Below are positions 17,075-26,376 of a DNA stretch of 64,000 nt, piece after piece; position 1 is the first letter of the stretch; the number at the start of each line of letters is the position of its first letter. The translations under genes were made by a program, and so were the position numbers. The notes beneath the pieces are model-generated. The model was not told where the DNA came from and searched no databases. It worked only from the letters and a program-made list of their open reading frames with translations. The stretch lies in assembly GCF_003289965.1 (NCBI RefSeq), contig NZ_QMBQ01000005.1:496001-560000 (forward strand). Direction: 5' to 3'. The DNA is from Mesorhizobium atlanticum (GTDB taxonomy: Bacteria > Pseudomonadota > Alphaproteobacteria > Rhizobiales > Rhizobiaceae).

Positions 17075-17539
17075 ATGTCCTCCTCGCCCAATATCAGCTT
17101 CGTGCTGCACGACGTCGCGCGCCTGCTTCGGAAGCGGTTCGAGCAGCGCTCGCGCGCCTTCGGGCTGACCCGCGCGCAATGGCAGGTGCTGGCCTGTCTT
17201 TCGCTGCATGAGGGCATCCACCAGAACAAACTGGCCGACCTCATCGAGATCATGCCGATCACGTTCGCAAGGCTGCTCGACAAGATGCAGGCGCGCGGCC
17301 TTATCGAGCGCCGGCCCGATCCGACCGACCGCCGGGCGTGGCTTCTCTATCTGACCCCGAAGGCGCATCCGATCATCGAAGTGATGCGCAGCAACGGCCG
17401 GAAAACGCGCGAGGAGGCCTTCACGGGCCTGTCCGCGGACGCGCAGCGGCAGCTGCTGCAAACCCTTTGCCTGATCAAATCCAATCTGCTCGAGGCCTGC
17501 ACCCAGCCGGCCGTCGACCGGGAGAAAGTCCATGTCTGA
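17075..17539 (+). CDS. MarR family transcriptional regulator
   Basis: A 154-aa winged-helix regulator of normal MarR length. The DNA-binding core is visible at about 45-100 (LHEGIHQNKLADLIEIMPIT, then LLDKMQARGLIERRPDPTDR with the wing RRAWLLYLT). It is the first gene of a three-gene operon. Its stop overlaps the emrA-like start by 8 bases. MarR proteins repress such pumps and release DNA on binding phenolic ligands. ATG at 17075 was used. Confidence 0.92.
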   Translation: MSSSPNISFVLHDVARLLRKRFEQRSRAFGLTRAQWQVLACLSLHEGIHQNKLADLIEIMPITFARLLDKMQARGLIERRPDPTDRRAWLLYLTPKAHPIIEVMRSNGRKTREEAFTGLSADAQRQLLQTLCLIKSNLLEACTQPAVDREKVHV

Positions 17540-18827
17540 AGGAACCTCACCCAGAAAGCCCGCCGGCGAAGACATTGTCGGCGAAAGAGCAAGCGACCAG
17601 GTCATCCGCCTGGACAGCCAGCGCGAGCAAAGGCGCGGCAGCAATCCGCCTGTCGTCGAGGACGACGAGCTGGAAGCGCCCGTGGCGCCGGAGCCGGCGA
17701 CGCTGGAGGCTCCCTCGGCTCAGCCGAAGCTGGCTTCAGTCACGGTGGCTTCGCCCGCTCCCGCCAAGCCGCGCCGCAGCCTGACGCGGCCGATCCTGTT
17801 CGCGCTGCTCCCCGTCGCGCTGGTGGCCGGCGGCTACTACTACGTCGTCGGTGGCCAGGTCATGACCACCGACAACGCCTATATCCAGGCGCAGTCGCTC
17901 GGCGTCTCGACCGACGTCTCCGGCACCGTCGAAGAGATCGACGTGCATGACAATCAGGCCGTGAAGAAGGGCGACGTGCTCTTCCGGCTGCGGCCGGCCT
18001 CCTTCGAGACCGCGCTCGCCGGCGCAAAGGCGCAGCTCGGCACGGTGCGCAACCAGGTGCTGACGCTGCAGGCAAGCTACCGGCAGTCGCTGGCGTCGAT
18101 CGACCAGGCCGAAGCCGACATTCCCTATTACGAGTCGGCCTTCCAGCGTCAGCAGGACCTGCTCAAGACCTCGACCGCTTCCAAGGCGACCTTCGACAGC
18201 GCCCAGCACGATCTCATAGCGGCCCGCCAGAAGGTGACGGTCGCCAAGGCGCAGGCGCAGGCGATGCTTGCCCAGCTCGGCGGCGACGCCAGCCAGCCGG
18301 TCGAGCAGAACCCCTTCTACCTGCAGGCCCAGTCGGCGGTGGACGACGCGCAGCGCAACCTCAGCGATTCCGTCGTCAAGGCGCCGTTCGACGGCATCGT
18401 CACCAATGTCGACGCCTTGCAGGTGGGCAAGTACCTGCCGGCCTCGCAGCCGGCCTTCAGCCTGGTGTCGTCGACCGACATCTGGATTGCGGCCGAGCCG
18501 AAGGAAACCGAGCTCACCTATGTGCGCCCCGGTCAGAAGGCGACGATCAGCATCGACGGCTATCCGGGCGAGGTCTGGCACGGCACCGTCGGCTCGATCA
18601 GCCCTGCATCGTCGTCGAGCTTCTCGCTGCTGCCGGCGCAGAACACTAGCGGAAACTGGGTGAAGGTCGTGCAGCGCATCCCGATGCGCGTGACGATCGA
18701 TGATCCGGACGGCAAGCCGCCGCTGCGCGGCGGCATGAGCGCCGTGGTCGACATCGACACCGGTCACGCGCGCGGCCTGCCCGATTTCATCACCAACCTC
18801 TTCAAGCAATCCGGGTCAAAGTCATGA
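17532..18827 (+). CDS. emrA: HlyD-family membrane fusion protein (EmrA-like, second copy)
   Basis: A 431-aa adaptor with a long acidic cytoplasmic leader (about 1-80), one membrane helix (LTRPILFALLPVALVAGGYY) and the lipoyl half DNAYIQAQSLGVSTDVSGTV. A coiled coil follows, then the second half VVKAPFDGIVTNVDALQVG. It is clearly diverged from the copy at 8442, so the two are old paralogues rather than a recent duplication. It overlaps marR upstream and the emrB-like gene downstream (ATGA), which points to strict co-translation. Confidence 0.92.
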   Translation: MSEGTSPRKPAGEDIVGERASDQVIRLDSQREQRRGSNPPVVEDDELEAPVAPEPATLEAPSAQPKLASVTVASPAPAKPRRSLTRPILFALLPVALVAGGYYYVVGGQVMTTDNAYIQAQSLGVSTDVSGTVEEIDVHDNQAVKKGDVLFRLRPASFETALAGAKAQLGTVRNQVLTLQASYRQSLASIDQAEADIPYYESAFQRQQDLLKTSTASKATFDSAQHDLIAARQKVTVAKAQAQAMLAQLGGDASQPVEQNPFYLQAQSAVDDAQRNLSDSVVKAPFDGIVTNVDALQVGKYLPASQPAFSLVSSTDIWIAAEPKETELTYVRPGQKATISIDGYPGEVWHGTVGSISPASSSSFSLLPAQNTSGNWVKVVQRIPMRVTIDDPDGKPPLRGGMSAVVDIDTGHARGLPDFITNLFKQSGSKS

Positions 18828-20368
18828 CAACGGCTTCCGCGAAAGGCGCGCCCGTGGTCGCCAATCGCGGCGCCATCACCGCCTGCGTCATCCTGGCGGT
18901 CATCATGCAGGCGCTGGACACCACCATCGCCAATGTCGCGCTTCCCTACATCCAGGGCAGCGTCTCGGCCAGCGCCGACCAGATCAACTGGGTGCTCACC
19001 TCCTACATCGTCGCCGCCGCGGTGATGACACCGCCGTCCGGCTATCTCGCCAACCGCTTCGGCCGCAAGCGCATCCTCCTGGTGGCGATCACCGGCTTCG
19101 TCGTCGCTTCCGTGTTGTGCGGCTTTGCCCAGTCGCTGCCGCAGATCGTCGGCTTCCGCCTGTTGCAGGGCCTGTTCGGCGCAGCACTCGTGCCGCTGTC
19201 GCAGTCGATCCTGCTCGACATCTACAGCGCCGAGGAGCGCGGCTCGGCCATGGCGCTGTTCGGCGTCTCGGTCATGGTCGGCCCGGTGCTGGGGCCGGTC
19301 ATAGGCGGCTGGCTGACCGAGAACGTCTCCTGGCGCTGGGTGTTCTACATCAACGTGCCGATCGGCGCGCTGGCCTTTTTCGGCGTCTCGATGTTCGTCC
19401 AGGAAACCAAGCTCGACCTCAAGGCCAGGCTCGACTGGCTGGGCTTCGGCATGCTCAGCGTCGCCATCGCCGCGCTGCAGATGTTCCTCGACCGCGGCGA
19501 GCAGCTCAACTGGTTCTCTTCGGCCGAGATCGTCGTCGAGGCTTTGGTCTGCGCGTCGGCCTTCTACATTTTCATCGTCCACACTTTCACCGCGCGCGAC
19601 ACCTTCGTGAACCCGCGGCTGTTCCTCGACCGCAACTTCGCCGTCGGCATGATTTTCATCTTCATCATCGGCATCACCTATCTCGCCTCTCTGGCGCTGA
19701 TGACGCCCTATCTGCAGACGCTGATGGGTTATCCGGTGGTCACCGCCGGCATCGTCATGGGGCCGCGCGGCCTCGGCACCATGGCCTGCATGTTCGTGGT
19801 CGGTCGCCTGGTCGGCAAGGTGGACACGCGCTGGCTGCTGTTCATCGGCCTCGCGATCACCGCCTGGGCGATGTACGACATGACCGGCTGGACGCCGGCC
19901 GTCTCGCAATGGACGATCATCAGCACCGGTTTCATCCAGGGCGCGGGCCTCGGCTTCCTGTTCGTGCCGCTTACCACCATCACCTTCGCCACGCTGGCGC
20001 CGGAGCGGCGCGCGGAAGGCACCGGCCTTTACAATCTGTCGCGCAATATCGGCTCCAGCGTCGGCATCTCGGTGGTCTCGGCGCTGCTGACGCAGAACCA
20101 GCAGGTCAATCACGCCAACATCGCCACCTATGTGACGCCCTACAATCCGGCCTTCGGCGACCCGGCCATCTCGCAGGCGCTGAGCCCCTACACCGCCGCC
20201 GGCCGCGCCGCGCTCGACGGCCTCGTCACGCTGCAGGCGACGATCATCTCCTATATCGACGACTTCAAGCTGATGATGATCCTGTCTCTGGCCGCGATCC
20301 CGCTGGTGCTTCTGCTGCGCAAGCCCGGAACGCCGGCCAAGATCGATCACAGCGCGGTCATGGAGTGA
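18824..20368 (+). CDS. emrB: DHA2-family MFS efflux permease (EmrB-like, second copy)
   Basis: A 514-aa transporter with about 14 membrane helices. It begins at an ATG overlapping the stop of the adaptor. Motifs include the TM1 stretch VILAVIMQALDTTIANVALP, the loop motif NRFGRKRILL, and motif C-like VMVGPVLGPVIGGWLTENVS. It exports drugs or other hydrophobic compounds by proton antiport together with the fusion protein upstream. No outer-membrane channel gene is nearby. A family B repeat follows the stop. Confidence 0.93.
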   Translation: MTTASAKGAPVVANRGAITACVILAVIMQALDTTIANVALPYIQGSVSASADQINWVLTSYIVAAAVMTPPSGYLANRFGRKRILLVAITGFVVASVLCGFAQSLPQIVGFRLLQGLFGAALVPLSQSILLDIYSAEERGSAMALFGVSVMVGPVLGPVIGGWLTENVSWRWVFYINVPIGALAFFGVSMFVQETKLDLKARLDWLGFGMLSVAIAALQMFLDRGEQLNWFSSAEIVVEALVCASAFYIFIVHTFTARDTFVNPRLFLDRNFAVGMIFIFIIGITYLASLALMTPYLQTLMGYPVVTAGIVMGPRGLGTMACMFVVGRLVGKVDTRWLLFIGLAITAWAMYDMTGWTPAVSQWTIISTGFIQGAGLGFLFVPLTTITFATLAPERRAEGTGLYNLSRNIGSSVGISVVSALLTQNQQVNHANIATYVTPYNPAFGDPAISQALSPYTAAGRAALDGLVTLQATIISYIDDFKLMMILSLAAIPLVLLLRKPGTPAKIDHSAVME

Positions 20369-20386
20369 GGCTCGGAGCCGCGAGGG

Positions 20387-20483
20387 TAATTCCAGGGATA
20401 GTGTAAGCGGCTTTCCGTCAGGGAATGCGTCAAAGCAAAGAGATCGAGCGGTTCGTCGTTTCCGTGAAACCCTGAACCGCTCT
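20387..20483. repeat. Palindromic intergenic repeat, family B
   Basis: Runs from TAATTCCAGGGATAGTG to CTGAACCGCTCT. Both modules match the copy at 15019-15144. The terminal hairpin is degraded (GAAACCCTGAACC instead of GAAACGGTGAAAC). Confidence 0.7.
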
Positions 20484-20574
20484 GGCGCTGGTATCGGCCG
20501 GCCTCAGGTTGGTTGGCCCGGAACGGCAACCGCCGCCGGCGCACGCGGGGCGGGCACCCGTGGCATGGATCGTG

Positions 20575-21312
20575 TCATTTGTAGTAGTCACCGGAGAATC
20601 TGACATTCATGCCGCCGCAATTGCCGCTGTCGTTGGCATTGTCGCTCACGATGAGGACTGCCTTATCCAGCGCGGCGATGACGCGGCAACTGTTAGGATC
20701 ATGATCATCAGGATACGCAAACACGGCGACGTTGTTGTGCGGCGTCGCCGGTCCGGGCGGCATGTCGCCCGTATGGGGACCGCCTGGAGCTTCTTCCTCG
20801 GACGGATGCGCCGATGGGTAAAATGCCTCGCCCTCGGCCTCGAGGGCATCGCCTTCGACGCGCAGTTTGATCCAGTTGCCAAATGCTTCGCGCCATTTGC
20901 CGTTCCACGCTTTGAGCGGCAACGGCGGGCGTGGCGCGATGTCGGCCTGTTTCACATAACCGCCGACATACGTGCTCGAGCCGGCAACATAGACGCAGAC
21001 ATAGGGACCGGTTATACGGCTCGTCGTGAGCACAAATTCGTTTTTCTTGAGATGTAATCGCGACTTGCACTGGCCGCTATCGTCGGGGCAGGGCGCTTCT
21101 GTCTTGCGCAGATCGATGCCCTTCAAGGGTTTGATCTGCGCCAGCCCCAGGCCGGCATTGGCGGGATCACCGATCCGACAGATGTCGGAGGCTTGGGCGT
21201 CCGGGGACGAAAGCGCCCCCAGGATGATCGCGCCGAATGCAGCGAATTGCCACGCGGGTCGTGCTGTTGCGGAGGCAATGAACCTCGTCACGGCGCGCGG
21301 CATCGAAGACAT
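20575..21312 (-). CDS. Secreted protein of unknown function
   Basis: A 245-aa protein with an N-terminal signal (a basic start, then PAWQFAAFGAIILGALSS, cleavage near AQA-S). The mature part has cysteine pairs (SDICRIG, APCPDDSGQCKSR, YVCVYVAG and a final GNCGGMNVRFSGDYYK). It contains a Lys/Trp-rich segment NGKWREAFGNWIKLRVEG resembling a lysozyme-inhibitor or SH3-like surface protein, which I cannot assign. ATG at 21312 has CAGGAG upstream. The gene stands alone. Confidence 0.7.
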   Translation of the reverse strand: MSSMPRAVTRFIASATARPAWQFAAFGAIILGALSSPDAQASDICRIGDPANAGLGLAQIKPLKGIDLRKTEAPCPDDSGQCKSRLHLKKNEFVLTTSRITGPYVCVYVAGSSTYVGGYVKQADIAPRPPLPLKAWNGKWREAFGNWIKLRVEGDALEAEGEAFYPSAHPSEEEAPGGPHTGDMPPGPATPHNNVAVFAYPDDHDPNSCRVIAALDKAVLIVSDNANDSGNCGGMNVRFSGDYYK

Positions 21313-21517
21313 GGCCAGCTCCTGTTGAACCGCTGCATGCTGAAGCATCGGCGGCTGCGATCCAGATTATCGCTCCTGAAACGCGAGGTCTGCCGGTATA
21401 TTCACCGCCGAGCCCGATTTTTCATCGCGGCTTCGATGACGGCCACGATTTCAGATATCTCGCAAGCTTATGGCCTGCAGCCGCCGACCTGTTTGGCACG
21501 TTCAGGGTCCGCGGAAA

Positions 21518-21546
21518 GGCCGGGGTCCCGCTGCGGGACCCCGGCC
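21518..21546. repeat. 13-bp stem hairpin
   Basis: GGCCGGGGTCCCG and its exact complement are separated by 3 bases. It is intergenic, with no T run. It could be part of a repeat element; GCCGGGCGACCTCCCAAACA follows and is matched by an inverted-looking TTTTTGGGGAGGA at about 21600. Confidence 0.6.
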
Positions 21547-21832
21547 TGCCGGGCGACCTCCCAAACACCGGCGTCGCTGCGCCGGAAGCCACCCGACCTT
21601 TTTGGGGAGGACTGGAATCATACGAGGCGAGTTGGCGCGGAGTTTCAGACGCTTCGACAATTTGCCGAAAATTGTGCCGCCCCTGGCATATCGAGGGCAA
21701 TCACGTATGGGTTTATCGGCGAACGCCGGCGCAACGCCGCCGATCAAGGCTTGGCGGTTATCTGATCTCGGAAAGCCATACGCGATCGCCTTGTCCGAAT
21801 GGCGCCGACGTTGGAGATCGGCTGACCCCCCG

Positions 21833-21997
21833 TGACGTCTTCATCCTCTGGCTTGACCCGAGGATCCATTCCGTGACCTTTGCCGCGGAGTGTGACGGTG
21901 CAGAATTCTGTAACCGTTGCAACGCCTTGGCGTAACGGCATGGATTCCAGGGTCTTCGCGCGTCGCTTCGCTCCTTGCTCCGCCCTGGAATGACGAC
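21833..21997. repeat. Palindromic intergenic repeat, family C copy 2
   Basis: Within this element GACCCGAGGATCCATTCC pairs with CATGGATTCCAGGGTC further on. It shares three blocks with 3717-3840, one of them inverted (see that entry). It also resembles elements commonly seen between rhizobial genes. Confidence 0.7.
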
Positions 21998-22034
21998 CGA
22001 GCTATCGTCGCGGCAAATCGCAAAGGTCGGAAGA

Positions 22035-22066
22035 CAACAAAAAACCCCGGCCAAGGCCGGGGTTTT
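22035..22066 (-). terminator. Rho-independent terminator of yidC
   Basis: Read on the minus strand, a perfect 12-bp stem (AAAACCCCGGCC / GGCCGGGGTTTT, 2-base loop) is followed by more T residues (TTTTTTGTTG in all). It lies 22 bp past the yidC stop. Confidence 0.88.
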
Positions 22067-22088
22067 GGCGCGGAAGATGAGGTGCCGG

Positions 22089-23921
22089 CTATTCGGCCGG
22101 CGATGGTTTCTTGCGGAACATCGCCGCCAGATTGTCCCACAATTCGATCTTGGCACCCTGGCGCTTCATGATCACGCCCTGCTGCAGGATCGACAGCGTG
22201 TTGTTCCAGGCCCAGTAGATGACGAGGCCGGCCGGGAACGAGCCCATCATGAAGGTGAAGATCACCGGCATCCAGGTGAAGATCGCGGCCTGCGTCGGGT
22301 CCGGCGGCGCCGGGTTCATGCGCATCTGCAGGAACATGGTGATGCCCATCACCACCGCCCAGGCGCCCATATGCGGCAGGAAGGCGGGCACCGCGAAGGG
22401 CAGCAGGCCGAACAGGTTGAAGATCGAGGTCGGGTCCGGCGCAGCAAGGTCGTGGATCCAGCCGAAGAACGGCGCGTGCCGCATCTCGATGGTGATGTAG
22501 AGCACCTTGTAGAGCGAGAAGAAGACCGGGATCTGCAACGCCACCGGCCAGCAGCCGGCCAACGGATTGATCTTCTCGGTCTTGTAGAGCTCCATCATCG
22601 CCTGCTGCTGCTTCATCTTGTCGTCCGCGTATTTCTCGCGGATCTCGACCATCTTCGGCTGCACCTTCTTCATGTTCGCCATCGAGGCGTAGGACTTGTT
22701 GGCGAGCGGGAAGAACAGGGCCTTGACGATGACGGTGGTGGCGAGGATCGCCAGGCCGAAATTGCCGAAGAATTTGTAGAGCGTGTCGATGAGCCAGAAC
22801 ATCGGCTTGGTGATGAAATAGAACCAGCCCCAGTCGATCAGGAGGTCGAACTGGCGGATCTGCCGGTCCTTTTCATAGGCGTTGATGGTCGAGACTTCCT
22901 TCGCGCCGGCGAAGATTTCAGACTCGATCGTCGTCGACTGGCCGGGCGCGACGCTGATGGCGTCGGACAGGAAGTCGGACTGATAGCTGTGGCTGTGCGG
23001 CCCGTCCTTGAACTCGAAATAGGAGAATTTCGGCTGGAAGGGCTGCTTCTCTGTCGGGATAAGCGTCACGGCCCAGTATTTGTCGGTAATGCCGAGCCAG
23101 CCATCGGTGGATTTGCCGGGCTTGACTTCCTTGTCCTTCTCGATGGCCGAGTATTTGTACTCCGTCAGCCCTTCGCTGCCGGTCACGCCGATCAGACCCT
23201 CGTGCAGCACATAGGTGCTGGCGACGGCCGGTTTGTCGAAACGGGTGACGCGCCCGTAATTGTAGAGCGAGACGGCGGCCGTTCCCGAATTCTGCACCGT
23301 GTCGGAAACGGTGAACATATATTCGTTGTCGATCGAGATGGTACGCTTGAACGTCAGGCCCTTGTCGTTGGTGAAGGTCAGCGTCACCGGCGTCGAGGGC
23401 GTCAGCGTCGGATTGCCTTCAACGCTCCACACCGTATCCGCGCCGGGCACCGCGCCGGTCGTATCGTTGCCGACGAAGCCGATCTCGGCGAAATAACCGT
23501 TGGGCAGCGATGACGGGTTGAGCAACTCGATCTCGGGCGAGTTCTTGTCGACCGTCTCGGTATAGTGCTTGAGCTTCAGGTCATCGAGGCGCGCACCCGT
23601 CAGGTTGATCGAGCCCTCGAGGCTCGGCGTGTCGATCTTGACGCGCTTGGTCGCGGCAATGGCCTGGTCCCGGCTGGCGGCGGTCACCGCCTCACCGCCG
23701 GGTGCGCCGGGAACGCCGCCGGCCGCCGGGGCCGGCGTTCCGGCCGCGCCGGAGTTGGCGCCGCCACCCGCTTCTTTCTTCTGCGCCTCGACGCGCTGCT
23801 GCTCGATGCGGGCCTGCTCCCGCTGCTGCTCCATCTTCGGGTTCATGTAGAACACCTGCCAGAGCGTCAGGATCAGCACCGACAGCGCGATGGTGATGAA
23901 GAAATTGCGGTTGTTTTCCAT
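22089..23921 (-). CDS. yidC: Membrane protein insertase YidC
   Basis: YidC inserts and folds inner-membrane proteins, alone or with SecYEG. The 610-aa length fits alphaproteobacterial YidC. TM1 (FITIALSVLILTLWQVFYMN) is followed by a Pro/Gly/Ala linker and the periplasmic beta-supersandwich P1 domain (about 75-370). The conserved five-helix core has GLAILATTVIVKALFFPLAN, the cytoplasmic hairpin with EIREKYADDKMKQQQAMMEL, and NPLAGCWPVALQIPVFFSLY. It is 14 bp downstream of rnpA in the classic rpmH-rnpA-yidC order, and a strong terminator follows. Confidence 0.97.
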   Translation of the reverse strand: MENNRNFFITIALSVLILTLWQVFYMNPKMEQQREQARIEQQRVEAQKKEAGGGANSGAAGTPAPAAGGVPGAPGGEAVTAASRDQAIAATKRVKIDTPSLEGSINLTGARLDDLKLKHYTETVDKNSPEIELLNPSSLPNGYFAEIGFVGNDTTGAVPGADTVWSVEGNPTLTPSTPVTLTFTNDKGLTFKRTISIDNEYMFTVSDTVQNSGTAAVSLYNYGRVTRFDKPAVASTYVLHEGLIGVTGSEGLTEYKYSAIEKDKEVKPGKSTDGWLGITDKYWAVTLIPTEKQPFQPKFSYFEFKDGPHSHSYQSDFLSDAISVAPGQSTTIESEIFAGAKEVSTINAYEKDRQIRQFDLLIDWGWFYFITKPMFWLIDTLYKFFGNFGLAILATTVIVKALFFPLANKSYASMANMKKVQPKMVEIREKYADDKMKQQQAMMELYKTEKINPLAGCWPVALQIPVFFSLYKVLYITIEMRHAPFFGWIHDLAAPDPTSIFNLFGLLPFAVPAFLPHMGAWAVVMGITMFLQMRMNPAPPDPTQAAIFTWMPVIFTFMMGSFPAGLVIYWAWNNTLSILQQGVIMKRQGAKIELWDNLAAMFRKKPSPAE

Positions 23922-23935
23922 CGAAAGCCCTTGGC

Positions 23936-24289
23936 CTATCGTGCGCCGCGTAGCCGGCGGGAAAGCTCGGCCTTCAACTGGCCGAACGGGGTGGCGAGCA
24001 CGTCTTCACGCCCGACGATGACATAGTCATTGCCGGGCGCCATGTCATCGGCGGCGTGAACGCGCACGGCTTCCCTCAGCCGCCGCCGGACGCGGTTGCG
24101 CACCACGGCGTTGCCGACCTTCTTGGTGACGGTGTAGCCGACGCGCGGCGCAAGGTCGTCGCCGCGGTCGAGAACTTCAACGAGAAAAAGCCGTCCGCGG
24201 CGTTTCTCGCCGCCGCGCACAGCCAGGAAGTCCGCGCGTTTCAGAAGCCGCCCGGGAGTTTTCCCCTTTGGCTTGCCGGTTGCGGGCAA
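23936..24289 (-). CDS. rnpA: Ribonuclease P protein component
   Basis: RnpA assists the RNase P RNA in trimming tRNA 5' ends. The protein shows the N-terminal region KRADFLAVRGGEKRRGRLF and the signature RNR box GNAVVRNRVRRRLREAVR. I place the start at TTG 24289 (117 aa), 16 bases after the rpmH stop, which gives the usual length. A longer frame from ATG 24394 would overlap most of rpmH and adds a low-complexity tail, so it is rejected. Confidence 0.9.
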   Translation of the reverse strand: MPATGKPKGKTPGRLLKRADFLAVRGGEKRRGRLFLVEVLDRGDDLAPRVGYTVTKKVGNAVVRNRVRRRLREAVRVHAADDMAPGNDYVIVGREDVLATPFGQLKAELSRRLRGAR

Positions 24290-24305
24290 CGATCTCGTCT
24301 TTCGT

Positions 24306-24440
24306 TCAGGCGCTGAGCCGCTTGCGGCCGCGATTGCGGCGGGCAGCAACGACGCCACGGCCACCCTTGGTGGCCATGCGGGCACGGAAACCATGCCGGC
24401 GCTTACGGACGAGCTTGGACGGTTGGTAGGTACGCTTCAT
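24306..24440 (-). CDS. rpmH: 50S ribosomal protein L34
   Basis: A 44-aa protein starting MKRTYQPSKLVRKRRHGF and ending GRKRLSA, an almost invariant bacterial L34. It is first in the rpmH-rnpA-yidC block and part of the large ribosomal subunit. It is too short for many gene finders. ATG at 24440. The 255-bp region upstream (24441-24695) is divergent to the histidine kinase and should hold both promoters. Confidence 0.97.
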   Translation of the reverse strand: MKRTYQPSKLVRKRRHGFRARMATKGGRGVVAARRNRGRKRLSA

Positions 24441-24695
24441 TTGTTTTAATACCGCGGGGTGCGGCCCTTCTTGATTCTGTCACTCTGTAACAGGAGCTTT
24501 GCCGGGCCGGCTTAGGCGCGATCGAAACCGCGCCGGGACGAATGGCCCGAGCGTGAGCGGGCTTATAGAAAGAAGGTTTTTGGAAGTCAATCCGCCCCAC
24601 CGCGAGGCAATTTTTCGCGGGGGTGACGATGAAATTGGCAAAAAAGCTGCAAATCGCATAATCTTGCCTGGTCAAGCCTTTGTGAATGCGCGTCA

Positions 24696-26189
24696 ATGAC
24701 GGGTGAAACTCTGTCCACGAACGAGAAGGCAACCCCCGCGGCGGCAAATCCGACGCGCCGGGTGCCGCTTTCGCGCGGCCTGTCGACCAAGCTCCTCCTG
24801 CTCACCATCGCCTTCGTGCTCTTGGCCGAAATTCTGATCTTCCTGCCCTGGATCGCCAGCTACCGGGTGAACTGGCTGAAGGAGCGGCTGAGCACCGCCG
24901 CCGCCGTGTCGATCGTACTGTTGCAGGGCGAGCCCAACGCGCTGTCGCACAACGCCCAGAACGACGTGCTGATGGCGATCGGCGCCAAGGCAATCGCCGT
25001 GCGCGACGGCGGCGTCTCGCGGCTGCTCGTCGTTTCCGACATGCCGCCGCAGGTCGACGAGCATATCGACATCGCCAATGTCGGGCTGGTCAACGGCATG
25101 ACCGGTGCGCTCGACACTCTGTTCTTCGGCGGCGAGCGCATGCTGCGCGTGTTCGGTCCGGTCGGCGACAGCGACAAGGAATTCGAGCTGATCATGCCTG
25201 ATTACCGTCTGCGCGACGCCATGCTGAGATACTCGCGCAACGTCGCCGTCGTCTCGCTGCTCATCTCGCTGTTCACCGCCATGCTCGTCTATGCGGCGAT
25301 CGACCTGATCATGATCGGACCGATCCGCACCATGACACGCTCGATCCTGTCCTTCTCCGAGGCGCCAGACGATCCCGGGCGCATAATCTGTCCGACCGAG
25401 CGCGCCGACGAGATTGGCGTCGCCGAGCGCGAGCTGGCGCAGATGCAGGATCGGCTGCAGAAGATGCTTTCCGAACAGAAGCATCTTGCCGACCTCGGCC
25501 TGGCCGTGTCGAAGATCAACCACGACATGCGCAACATCCTGGCTTCCGCGCAGCTCATGTCGGACCGCCTGCGCCACGTGAAGGACCCGACAGTGCAGTC
25601 CTTCGCGCCGAAGCTTTTGCGCGCGCTCGACCGCGCCGTCGCCTATTCGGAGGGCGTGCTCGCCTATGGCCGCACGCAGGAGCCGGCGCCGTCGCGCCGG
25701 CGCGTGCGGCTGCGGCAACTGGTCGACGACGTGCACGGCTTGCTCGACATCGAGGAGGGCATCGAGTTCATCAACGGCGTCGAGCATGCCTTCGAGGTCG
25801 ACGCCGATTCCGACCAGCTGTTCCGCGTGCTCACCAATCTCTGCCGCAACTCCGTGCAGGCGATGGCCGCCGACACCGAAAGCGCGGTGGTGCGCCGGCT
25901 GGCGGTCGCGGCGGAGCGCCATGGCAGCGTCAGTCGCATCACCGTCATCGACACCGGTCCCGGCCTGCCGCCCAAGGCGCGCGAGAACCTGTTCGCCGCC
26001 TTCCGCGGCTCGGCGCGCAGCGGCGGCACCGGCCTCGGCCTGGCGATCGCGCATGAATTGATCCGTGCCCATGGCGGCGCGGTCGAGCTGGTCGAATCGA
26101 TCGGCGGCCGCACCGTCTTCGCCGTCACCATCCCCGACCAGCCGGTCCGGCTCGACCAGGCGCGCAACGGCCTGCGCCGCCCCGCCTGA
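24696..26189 (+). CDS. Orphan sensor histidine kinase
   Basis: A 497-aa membrane kinase. TM1 lies near residues 30-52 (KLLLLTIAFVLLAEILIFLP), a periplasmic sensor of about 120 residues follows, then TM2 near 172-195 (VAVVSLLISLFTAMLVYAAI) and a HAMP-like linker. The H-box is SKINHDMRN with the phosphoacceptor His near 276, where HE/HD is usual. The HATPase domain has the N-box LCRNSVQAM, G1 DTGPGLP and G2 GGTGLGLAIAHEL. No response regulator is adjacent, so the partner is elsewhere. It diverges from rpmH across 255 bp. Confidence 0.9.
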   Translation: MTGETLSTNEKATPAAANPTRRVPLSRGLSTKLLLLTIAFVLLAEILIFLPWIASYRVNWLKERLSTAAAVSIVLLQGEPNALSHNAQNDVLMAIGAKAIAVRDGGVSRLLVVSDMPPQVDEHIDIANVGLVNGMTGALDTLFFGGERMLRVFGPVGDSDKEFELIMPDYRLRDAMLRYSRNVAVVSLLISLFTAMLVYAAIDLIMIGPIRTMTRSILSFSEAPDDPGRIICPTERADEIGVAERELAQMQDRLQKMLSEQKHLADLGLAVSKINHDMRNILASAQLMSDRLRHVKDPTVQSFAPKLLRALDRAVAYSEGVLAYGRTQEPAPSRRRVRLRQLVDDVHGLLDIEEGIEFINGVEHAFEVDADSDQLFRVLTNLCRNSVQAMAADTESAVVRRLAVAAERHGSVSRITVIDTGPGLPPKARENLFAAFRGSARSGGTGLGLAIAHELIRAHGGAVELVESIGGRTVFAVTIPDQPVRLDQARNGLRRPA

Positions 26190-26376
26190 GGTGCACCGAT
26201 ATTCAGGTGAGGCCGGCTTGCAATCGCGACACGCCTCAGCAGGGACCAAAGTACCTGCGACAAAACTTTTGCCGTATCGGCTTGCAATTCTCAAATTCAG
26301 TCGTTAGGGAACACTCCACATCGCGGCCGGCCGTCTCGACCGGAACGCGGGGCTTGTGTCAAACACGGCCTGTTGC

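Larger units (their letters stand above)
21313..22088. other. 776-bp region without a supported gene
   Basis: It contains a strong hairpin (21518-21546), a family C palindromic repeat (21833-21997) and the yidC terminator (22035-22066). Several short open frames overlap here in different phases; none starts with a good ribosome site or looks like a known family. Confidence 0.6.

Noticed and set aside
18764..20350. 528-codon minus-strand frame antisense to the second emrB
   Set aside because: Arg/Asp/His-rich low-complexity sequence, typical of the reverse complement of a GC-rich membrane gene.
23936..24394. Longer rnpA starting inside rpmH
   Set aside because: It would overlap most of rpmH and exceeds the usual RnpA length. 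A TTG at 24289 fits better, although overlapping rpmH/rnpA starts are known in other bacteria, so this is not absolute.
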